From Natronorubrum bangense (GTDB lineage Archaea; Halobacteriota; Halobacteria; Halobacteriales; Natrialbaceae): a stretch of 64,000 bases of DNA. The notes beneath the pieces were generated by a model. That model saw only the letters and a program-made list of their open reading frames with translations. It was not told the DNA's origin and made no database searches. The number at the start of each line of letters is the position of its first letter. Positions within the stretch are counted from its first letter, which is position 1. Of this stretch, positions 50,146-56,683 are shown in pieces. The DNA is taken from NCBI RefSeq assembly GCF_004799645.1, contig NZ_CP031308.1:1-64000 (forward strand). The letters run 5' to 3'. Position numbers and translations under genes: made by a program.

Positions 50146-50290
50146 GTGAACTACCCCTGCCTATCGGTGGCTTGCGCCGCCTCCTTGAGGCAGGGGCTTC
50201 CTGTTTCGACGACGCGACTTGCAGATACTTCAAGAGTATCCACAGCGGTCGCAGTCTCCGCAGGCGTAGATTCGGAGTGAACCACTCCTA
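50146..50290 (-). ncRNA. Predicted omega RNA / right end of tnpB element 3
   Basis: By family rule the guide RNA scaffold spans the tnpB 3' end and the transposon right end. Here the last codons of tnpB and the terminal hairpin share the same bases, so processing the RNA would cut the mRNA. Inferred only. Confidence 0.35.
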
Positions 50291-51428
50291 GTCGAGTCCA
50301 GCCGCGCTGCTGGACGTTGAATGCAGCATTCCAATCCCGGTCGATTTCGAAGCCACACGCCGGACACGAATGCTCTCGCACCCACAGCGGCTTCGCGGTT
50401 TCAACCCCACACTCCGCACACTCTTTCGTGGTGCCTCGCGCTTCGACTTCGACGACGTGACAGCCGTTCTTATCGCCGTGGTGTTCAAGTATAGTGAGGA
50501 AGTCCCGCCAACCAACCTCGGCCTTGTTTCGGGCGTTCTGTCGGGATTCAAGCATACCCTTCACGTCGAGGTCTTCGACGAACACGGCGTCATACTCGGT
50601 GGTATAGAAGTGTGCGAGTTTGTGCTTGAAGTCCCGCTTCTTGTTCGACATCCGCGCGTGGATTGCAGCGACGCGGCAACGTTGTTTCTCCCAGTTGTTC
50701 GAGCCTTCCTGTTTCCGGGATAGTGACCGCTGTTCGCGTTCGAGGCGGTCGCGGTCACGTGACAAGTTGAGACGGTTCACCGACCGCCCGTCGCTGTCGT
50801 GGATGAAGTTCAGCACGCCGAGGTCGAGTCCCACTGTGTCCTCAGGGTCGATGTCTTCGGGCTCGGGTTTCGCGGGGGCGTCGGTGTCGATGGTGAACGA
50901 CGCGAACCACGCACCCGTCGCGTCTTTCTTGAGCGTGACTTCTTTGATGGCGTCGTGGTCTGGAAGGTCGCGGTGGAAGCGAACTAGAATCTCTCGGGTT
51001 TCACCTTTGAGTTTCTTCAGCGTCAGGAGTGCGTGCCCGTCGGGGCCACTCTTCTTGTCGAGTTCGAAGCCCGATTGACGGTACGTGAAACTCCTGTACT
51101 CACGCGGTGCTTTCCAGTTCAACGACCCCACGGTGTAGCCGTTGGCTTTGAGTTTCCCGAGGTTGTTGATGTTGTCGCGGATGCGTTCAACGGCTTTCTG
51201 CAACACGGTGGAGTAGACTTGTTTCAAGTCTGTCCACCAGTCTTTCAGTTCGGGGATCGTGTCTCGAACCATCCAGACGCGTTGTCGGAGCCTGCCGGCG
51301 TCCTCAGGAATCTTGTTGAATTCTCTGAGCGCGTGGTTGTAGAGTTGTCGTGCGGTGTTGCGTTGCCAGTCCATTGCTTCCTGTTGCTCTTCGTTTGGGA
51401 AGAGTCGGTAGCGTGGACTGTACTTCAT
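50151..51428 (-). CDS. tnpB: TnpB RNA-guided nuclease, copy 3 (different lineage)
   Basis: A 425-residue TnpB. The RuvC-like residues are in VGLDLGVLNFIHDSDG, DAVFVEDLDVKGM and IDRDWNAAFN; the zinc pairs are CAEC and CPAC. The N-terminus (YSPRYRLFPNEEQQEAMDWQ) differs from copies 1 and 2. The last 20 residues (CLKEAAQATDRQG) are encoded inside the transposon end, within the terminal hairpin. It appears complete and potentially active. Confidence 0.88.
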   Translation of the reverse strand: MKYSPRYRLFPNEEQQEAMDWQRNTARQLYNHALREFNKIPEDAGRLRQRVWMVRDTIPELKDWWTDLKQVYSTVLQKAVERIRDNINNLGKLKANGYTVGSLNWKAPREYRSFTYRQSGFELDKKSGPDGHALLTLKKLKGETREILVRFHRDLPDHDAIKEVTLKKDATGAWFASFTIDTDAPAKPEPEDIDPEDTVGLDLGVLNFIHDSDGRSVNRLNLSRDRDRLEREQRSLSRKQEGSNNWEKQRCRVAAIHARMSNKKRDFKHKLAHFYTTEYDAVFVEDLDVKGMLESRQNARNKAEVGWRDFLTILEHHGDKNGCHVVEVEARGTTKECAECGVETAKPLWVREHSCPACGFEIDRDWNAAFNVQQRGWTRLGVVHSESTPAETATAVDTLEVSASRVVETGSPCLKEAAQATDRQG

Positions 51429-51656
51429 GCGACGTGTTCATGGCTACGAATTATCGATAGTTAAGGATTCTGAAGGGAGTCGATTGTGACTCGTACGGGC
51501 GTCCTCAGAACCTTCAGTTCTGATGGGCTGCACAAGAGCTTGCTCTTGTGAACGCTGTATCCCCGCCCTACTCGCTGGCCTCAGGCTCGGTCCTTGAGGA
51601 CGGGGGCTTAGCGCCCTCACTTTCAGCTAATTGAGTTCCAAGTGCGGTATAAACGG

Positions 51657-51686
51657 TTTTTCACGCCGTCGAAGGGCGACGGCGTG
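51657..51686 (+). promoter_or_regulatory. T-tract/hairpin leader 15
   Basis: TTTTT is followed by a perfect 10-bp stem, CACGCCGTCG (51662-51671) and CGACGGCGTG (51677-51686), loop AAGGG. GGTATAAAC lies just upstream. The ATG follows at 51719. Confidence 0.65.
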
Positions 51687-51718
51687 CGCGAACTCGTCAC
51701 GTCGATTCAGCTGAAATC

Positions 51719-52258
51719 ATGACCGAACGAACTGACAACGTCGAGATACAGAACGAAGACGAAACAGAACACGATGAGCGAGTGTATTCAACAGATGGTG
51801 GAGTTGTAGCATCGACTCCAGCAGCTTCGAGAATTGCTGAAGCTCTCCAGCAACCCACTATTGGCGAAGACCCGTGTCAGGAGGAACTCGAACCCCGCAC
51901 TAAACGAGCTCGAACCGAAGAGATGGACGTTTCGTTACTCCAGAAGGGGGGAATCTACGAGGTGCAATCGGAGTCAGGGAACATCTACGAGGTCGATATC
52001 GCGAGTAAGACGTGTACGTGTCCAGATTTTACGAAGCGGAATCCAAGCGGTGGGTGTAAACATCTACGGCGAGCCGATCTCGAAATTCGGAGTGGGAACG
52101 TCCCTCGTCCCGATGGCCGTCTCCCGGAGATGATGGACATGGTCGAACAACTTGCAGCGGAAATTCGTGAGTTGGACCAAGAGATTGAAGAACGAGAGGA
52201 GCGACGACGAGAACTCGAAGCTACGGCGGCGGTTATCGAAGAGTTCTCGATCCAGTAG
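51719..52258 (+). CDS. SWIM zinc-finger protein 2 with coiled coil
   Basis: A 179-residue protein. After an acidic N-terminus comes a block like that of the protein at 19817 (GGIYEVQSESGNIYEVDIAS), the SWIM finger CTCPDFTKRNPSGGCKHL and RRADLEIRSGNVPRPDG. Unlike the first copy it ends in a coiled coil (AAEIRELDQEIEEREERRRE). The middle CxxC knuckle of the first copy is missing. It is followed by dyad copy d and a small gene. Confidence 0.7.
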   Translation: MTERTDNVEIQNEDETEHDERVYSTDGGVVASTPAASRIAEALQQPTIGEDPCQEELEPRTKRARTEEMDVSLLQKGGIYEVQSESGNIYEVDIASKTCTCPDFTKRNPSGGCKHLRRADLEIRSGNVPRPDGRLPEMMDMVEQLAAEIRELDQEIEEREERRRELEATAAVIEEFSIQ

Positions 52259-52267
52259 ACGAGAGTT

Positions 52268-52309
52268 TTAACCAACAAGTCTAAGATATTGGCCAACAAC
52301 GTTGGTTAA
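52268..52309. repeat. 42-bp dyad copy d: TTAACCAAC-N24-GTTGGTTAA
   Basis: Arms at 52268-52276 and 52301-52309. It starts nine bases after the stop of the SWIM gene and ends ten bases before the next ATG, so it covers the only possible promoter of that gene. An extra CCAACAAC is present next to the right arm. Confidence 0.75.
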
Positions 52310-52319
52310 CAGAGCCCCC

Positions 52320-52643
52320 ATGTCATACTCTCCACCAGACCCACCTCGCGAAGTCCCACCTGACATCGCTTCGAAGCTCGAGGAACAATCTCCAGAGGTG
52401 CTTCGGCAAATCGCTCGATTCGCCGAGGAGCTTGCCGAACATCGCGAGCGAGAAGCACGACTAGCTGAAAAAGAAGAGGATGAGGAGGTCGAAGACCGAC
52501 CAGAGGACCTACCCGATGACGTTCCTTCGAAGGCGACGATCACAATCAAGGAGATCAACGACAATCGCTACTACTACTGGCAGTGGCGAGACGGAGAAAA
52601 AATCCGATCTCAATATAAAGGCCCCGTCAGTCCCGACGAGTAG
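52320..52643 (+). CDS. Small acidic protein
   Basis: A 107-residue protein: a helical N-terminal half (PPDIASKLEEQSPEVLRQIA, then RFAEELAEHREREARLAEKE), an acidic linker, and a short beta part (KATITIKEINDNRYYYWQWR, then DGEKIRSQYKGP). The end resembles small DUF6788-like domains that read a tRNA/DNA-like repeat (YYYWQWRDGEKIRSQY), common in plasmid and integrase neighbourhoods; that link is tentative. Its start lies directly behind dyad copy d. Confidence 0.55.
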   Translation: MSYSPPDPPREVPPDIASKLEEQSPEVLRQIARFAEELAEHREREARLAEKEEDEEVEDRPEDLPDDVPSKATITIKEINDNRYYYWQWRDGEKIRSQYKGPVSPDE

Positions 52644-52700
52644 ACGAGATTGAACCAGAGCCGAAGGTTTGTTTCAGCACCATTGAACCCTCAGCAGACG

Positions 52701-52755
52701 ACACCCCCCAGAGTGTGAATGGGATCGGTTTACCGACACCCCTCAGTGTGAATGG
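52701..52755 (+). repeat. Origin repeats, minor type (two copies)
   Basis: ACACCCCCCAGAGTGTGAAT at 52701 and ACACCCCTCAGTGTGAATGG at 52736. They keep the C-tract but have GTGTGAATGG in place of the TTTTCGAG core of the major repeats. Confidence 0.6.
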
Positions 52756-52874
52756 TCTACCACCAGGGGTGCCGTGATTGAGAAGCTCTTAATACCAGAA
52801 GTCCCCGAACGGTAGGAGGTTTCTCCACGACGTCCTCATCGAGGAGACCGACGACGATTAAAAATCGTGAGATC

Positions 52875-53068
52875 CACCCCCCATTTTCGAGCTGTAAATC
52901 GGAGAGGGAGAGGAGACAGCACATCAACATGCTATAGAACGTCGTATCTCTAAGGTCACCCACCCCCCGTTTTCGAGTAGTAACGAGACACCCCGACAAA
53001 TGACACCCCCCATTTTCGAGCTGTAAGCATCACCCGGGCCGCGAACACCCCCCGTTTTCGAGTAGTAA
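52875..53068 (+). repeat. Origin repeats downstream of orc1/cdc6 (four copies)
   Basis: Copies at 52875-52897, 52961-52983, 53004-53026 and 53046-53068, all in one orientation: CACCCCCC, then a purine/G, then TTTTCGAG and CTGTAA or TAGTAA. Spacings between starts are 86, 43 and 42 bases, near multiples of four helical turns. Confidence 0.8.
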
Positions 53069-53091
53069 GTGCGGGGAGAATCTGAGCGAGA

Positions 53092-54576
53092 TTAGTTCTT
53101 GCTCCGGAACTGCTTCAGCCGTTCGCGGACAACCGCGCTGATAGTCGCCTCTTCGTGAGCTAGATCTTCGAACCGGGAATCCTCACGAATCGTCTCCATA
53201 ATCGTTTCCGGGTCCTCGGAGAGGGAGAAATACATATGCACTCCTCTGCCTCGCCCCTTGCCTCGACGCTCGGAGTCCAATACCCCGTACGTACTCTGCT
53301 CTGTGACGTGATTTACGAACGTCTCGCGACTGTACTGATCCGAATCCATCGTATCAGCAATGAATTGGTACGTCTTGAACGTAGGTCCAGCAGGTATCCA
53401 CTCAGGATGTTCTCTTGCGTAGTGGGCAGTAGCCGCCACAGCGTAGATGGAGAGTTTCTTTTGAGTGGATATCCCGCTGATATGGCGTAGTTTGCGATTT
53501 TCGGTGTATTTCTCCTGGGCTTCACGGACATCAGTCTCGGTAACAGTGTCAGCTCCACGCCGCTCGGCTAATTCGCCAGCCCATCTGAGGAGATCAATTG
53601 CTTTCCGTGCATCTCCATGCGTTTGGGATCCGAACGCAGCAACAAGCGGAACGACGTCATCTGTGAGTGAGTCTGGCTTGAAGGCGTCTCGTCGGTTGTG
53701 GAGAATACTACGGAGTTGGTTCGCATCGTAATCGTCGAAGAAGATATCGTCAGGGTTGTAAGAACTCTGTGCGCGGCTGTTGAGATCTTTCATGAAATCG
53801 GCGTAATTCGTGATAGTCGTGAGTGATATCGGCCCATCAAAATCGGCGAGTTTTCGAGCCCGTGAAAGCTGGTAGATGAGAGAATTGTACTCTGCTTCCT
53901 GATACGGTCCCTCGAGCATATCGATTTCATCGAGAATGAAGATGACACCGTCATAGTACTCGCGCATCAGTTCGTACAGTCGCTCCAGCTTCTGATCTGT
54001 TGAGACTCCGGTTTGGGGAACACCAGGATCAACGCCGAGGTCGTCGGCAGCAGCTTTAACTAACCGATAGACAGCCCGATCTGCAGTCTTCGGCCCCTCG
54101 CAGTTGATTGAAATGACCCCGAAGGTCTTGCCTTGGGATTCACACAGTTCGACGATCTGTTTGCAGACTGCATGAATGATGAGCGACTTCCCAGTTCCAG
54201 AGGGACCACTCAGAAGCATATCTGGGATGCCTTCGTTCTGGAGCACGGGTTTCAGATTGTCGACGACACGGCCCAGTTGGTCATCACGACCGACGATACG
54301 ATCCTCGTCGATGATGGTATCTGACCGAACGAGGTCTTTGTTCGCGAAGACCCCCCCAGACGACTCAGTTTGTAGTCGATCCCGGATTGAGATGCCACCA
54401 CCGTTTGTTGCCTCTTGAGAAGAATCGGCGAGTTCCGAGCCATCCTCAAACGTCGACTGTGACGTATCTATCTCCTCACCCATCGACTCGGGATTATCAG
54501 GAGCAGCAGAGGAGGATTTGCGATCCTTTTCACCTTCTGGATGATTCGAACCTGCTCTACGTCCCTTTCGTCCCAT
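53092..54576 (-). CDS. orc1/cdc6: Orc1/Cdc6 replication initiator
   Basis: A 494-residue AAA+ initiator. The Walker A motif is SGPSGTGKSLIIH, Walker B is VIFILDEIDMLEG, the sensor region is SLTTITNYADFMKDLNSRAQ, and the C-terminal winged helix covers about residues 390-480 (LSIYAVAATAHYAREHPEWI; GRGVHMYFSLSEDPETIMET). The first 70 residues are polar and disordered; an internal start is possible. Such proteins bind origin repeats and load the helicase. The flanking repeats show it serves its own origin. Confidence 0.9.
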   Translation of the reverse strand: MGRKGRRAGSNHPEGEKDRKSSSAAPDNPESMGEEIDTSQSTFEDGSELADSSQEATNGGGISIRDRLQTESSGGVFANKDLVRSDTIIDEDRIVGRDDQLGRVVDNLKPVLQNEGIPDMLLSGPSGTGKSLIIHAVCKQIVELCESQGKTFGVISINCEGPKTADRAVYRLVKAAADDLGVDPGVPQTGVSTDQKLERLYELMREYYDGVIFILDEIDMLEGPYQEAEYNSLIYQLSRARKLADFDGPISLTTITNYADFMKDLNSRAQSSYNPDDIFFDDYDANQLRSILHNRRDAFKPDSLTDDVVPLVAAFGSQTHGDARKAIDLLRWAGELAERRGADTVTETDVREAQEKYTENRKLRHISGISTQKKLSIYAVAATAHYAREHPEWIPAGPTFKTYQFIADTMDSDQYSRETFVNHVTEQSTYGVLDSERRGKGRGRGVHMYFSLSEDPETIMETIREDSRFEDLAHEEATISAVVRERLKQFRSKN

Positions 54577-54610
54577 TATGAACCCCCTCGAACTCTGGGT
54601 ATAAAAATGT

Positions 54611-55110
54611 GGACCCTTGTGGAGTTGTAACCGGGTAAAAACAGGCTATCTAACAACTACAGCCGTGTATTCCCGAAACCAGCCAGATACCGTCTTCGGC
54701 ATCTAACACCCTCCGTTGTCGAGTTGTAAGGGATCGCCAGGAATCTCTATCGTCGAACTCCCTCGATGACCCAGACCCCCCGTTTTCGAGTTGTAAGACT
54801 TCGAGGAGCGTCATCACACCTGGTTCGATTCTCCCACCCGCCCCATTTTCGAGTTGTAAGTAACAGTGAGTCGCACTGAGTATAGAAGCAGATCTATATC
54901 GGCTGAATTTTGCGAATGATGCTTAGGGTGAAACGGTGTATCCCACACCCCCCGTTTTCGAGTAGTAAGCACCAGAATTGTCGCGAAAGGGTAACGCTCG
55001 TACGAGCAGTTCACAAATGAGAGTAATACCGGTTAACAAACATGATGGTTGGTGAAGTTCGTGTGGTGTACTCGAACATTCTACCCTCTCCCCCCTTTTT
55101 CGAGTTGTAA
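54611..55110 (+). repeat. Origin repeats upstream of orc1/cdc6 (six copies)
   Basis: Copies at 54611-54630 (degenerate), 54707-54729, 54774-54796, 54835-54859, 54946-54968 and 55087-55110. The shared form is a C-tract, TTTTCGAG, then TTGTAA or TAGTAA. All point the same way as the group at 52875. Confidence 0.8.
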
Positions 55111-55330
55111 GTCGCCGGGTGCAGACCACTCTAGACCCCATGGAGTGAGAATGGAGTTCACAAAATAGGACGTAGAGGCGATGAAACCAGATAGTTCTCG
55201 AGATTGGGACCATGTGCGAGATGAGGAGATTCTCTATACCCAGAGATTCCAATCTTCTAGCTGGACTAGAAGATTTATTTCTTTTGTTCCCATTACGGGT
55301 ATGGTTAGATAACGCGCATCATAAACTTTC

Positions 55331-55470
55331 GCATTTCTAGTTGTAACTTAGAGAAATGGATGTTCAGGTCTTCTATCGCGTGTATCTGCCACAATCGGCT
55401 GTTTTGCAACCCCTCTTCCTGTTCACCCCCTCCCCGTCGTCACGAGTTTACAACTCGAAAAAGGGGGGAG
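55331..55470. repeat. Origin edge: degenerate repeat and inverted repeat copy
   Basis: GCATTTCTAGTTGTAA (55331-55346) is a decayed copy. TTACAACTCGAAAAAGGGGG (from 55449) is a full copy in the opposite orientation, the only inverted one. Confidence 0.7.
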
Positions 55471-55559
55471 GGGGTTCGTTAGGCCCAGTCCGTGATATCG
55501 ACTACACGTGTTCCATTGAACTCGCGTCGGATGTCGTTCTAATTCCAGTCAAAGGGAGA

Positions 55560-55850
55560 CAGTAGGATCTCAGCAGCTCGGACTAGCTGCGTCTCGTAGT
55601 ACAATGCGTCGTAGGTGTCGATCTCTACGGGGCGAGGGCGACGTGGTCCAGTGAGGATTTCTCGTCGACGACGGCGTACTCGATATCCTGTTTGGGATGG
55701 ACGGCAAGGTCCTATTCGCGAGCCTGTTTAAGTACCGATACGTTTTGCGTCTTCTGTGTGTGACCTTCTCGGTGTCAGCGGATCTCCTGCTTCAGTCCCG
55801 GACTTCTGGGAATCTCCGCGGGCTCTGCCCCGTGAGAAGCACTTCGTAAC
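55560..55850 (-). pseudogene. C-terminal remnant of a family B DNA polymerase
   Basis: Read on the minus strand with one stop and one frame change, the region gives NVSVLKQARE, then DLAVHPKQDIEYAVVDEKSS, DHVALAP, and after the shift VEIDTYDALYYETQLVRAAE ILLSP. This is the layout of the C-terminal end of haloarchaeal PolB. The catalytic parts are absent. It lies beside the origin, as a replicon polymerase gene might. Confidence 0.5.
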
Positions 55851-55865
55851 TGGCCTACCTCACCA

Positions 55866-56240
55866 TTATGCGAACGTTGGATAGCTCCGTCCGTTCTGCT
55901 GGATGTAGGCCTCCTCGACAATGTCGTCGATCTCCGTCTTGGTGAGGACGTCCCGCATTGCGGTCTGCTGGAACAACCGGCGAACCTGGCTGAACCGATA
56001 GTCGGCGTAGAAGCTCAGGTCGAAGATCAGGGCGCGGGCTGCGTCCTCACGCGTCTCGTACGAGCGCGTCGACGACTCCCAGTCACCCTTCACGATCGGC
56101 ATGATCCGGGCGCTGTTCGCAGCCGTCTGGAGCATCGTCCAGATCTGGTCGTCACTGAGTGGTTGTTCGAACCGGGGCGTCGGCTCGTTCGTTTGTGCAT
56201 TGGTCGTGTCCGTCGATCGGATGTCGCGTTTCGAGCTCAT
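55866..56240 (-). CDS. Primase/replication-protein-like fragment
   Basis: A 124-residue protein whose C-terminal two-thirds (IVKGDWESSTRSYETREDAA, LIFDLSFYADYRFSQVRRLF, RDVLTKTEIDDIVEEA) resemble the helical domain seen in plasmid and phage primase-polymerases, where a kernel like WSGYDSHSEADLALC is followed by LFRQSGL. The catalytic part of such proteins is missing, so it is either a stand-alone domain or a remnant. The start at 56240 follows a GC-rich structured spacer. Confidence 0.5.
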   Translation of the reverse strand: MSSKRDIRSTDTTNAQTNEPTPRFEQPLSDDQIWTMLQTAANSARIMPIVKGDWESSTRSYETREDAARALIFDLSFYADYRFSQVRRLFQQTAMRDVLTKTEIDDIVEEAYIQQNGRSYPTFA

Positions 56241-56683
56241 AGTCGGTGGCCGCGCCCCGTCGCAACCTCGCGACGGGCGCGCTCCACCTTCGGTGAGGCG
56301 CGCCCCCGCGCCGGCCCGCCTCGCAATGGCCCAATCACCCAGGGAAATTCACCGATGGAGACGCATGTCTCGATCCAACGGTGGGTGTTCAGGCATCGTT
56401 CAGAAAGGGACAGGTCACAGTGAGCCGTGTGAGGACCAGTTCTGATCGAAAAGAGAGGGAAGGTCAAGAAATCTGAGGTCGGACGTATAGAACTCTATAC
56501 GTAGTGGCTCAGTTTAGCGAAGGGAAGTCAGCTCAGTCCAGACGTAGGAAAGGTCTGATTCAGCGTTAGAGATGGGGATTTGGACGGTGTGAAACCGATG
56601 CGAGGCGGGCCGTCGCGAGCTGCTTGTGATTTCACGGAAAATCAACCGATAGCGTATTCGTGGGGGTGATAATACTTTCGCCA
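56241..56683. other. Gene-free spacer with palindromes
   Basis: Bases 56241-56340 hold GC-rich palindromes (GGGCGCGC with GCGCGCCC; CGTCGC-AACCTC-GCGACG) that lie in the leader of the preceding minus-strand gene and resemble those before the RPA genes. The rest to 56683 is less GC-rich; I see no gene in it. Confidence 0.4.

Larger units (their letters stand above)
50146..51610 (-). mobile_element. IS200/IS605-family element 3, tnpB only
   Basis: The right end begins near GTGAACTACCCC, like elements 1 and 2. A perfect 8-bp stem, CCCCTGCC (50154-50161) with GGCAGGGG (50189-50196), lies at this end. The left end is near 51610, after CCTTGAGGACGGGGGCTTA. The exact ends are not fixed by a duplication. 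Its tnpB is distantly related to the other two. Confidence 0.6.
52690..55480. other. Predicted replication origin around orc1/cdc6
   Basis: Repeats of one type lie on both sides of the orc1/cdc6 gene: four at 52875-53068, at least seven at 54611-55346, and one inverted at 55448-55470. Clustered repeats flanking an orc gene are the standard form of a haloarchaeal origin. A second pair of repeats lies at 52701-52755. The repeats between genes are AT/GC-mixed and the inverted copy marks the right edge. Confidence 0.75.

Noticed and set aside
3632..52309. The 42-bp dyads considered as transcription terminators
   Set aside because: A 9-bp AT-rich stem with a 24-base loop would be weak, no T-run follows, and one copy lies ten bases before a start codon.
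52875..55110. Regularly recurring 22-25 base repeats considered as a CRISPR array
   Set aside because: Spacings vary from 42 to over 140 bases, the repeats flank an orc1/cdc6 gene on both sides, one copy is inverted, and no cas1 or cas2 is present. They fit origin repeats.
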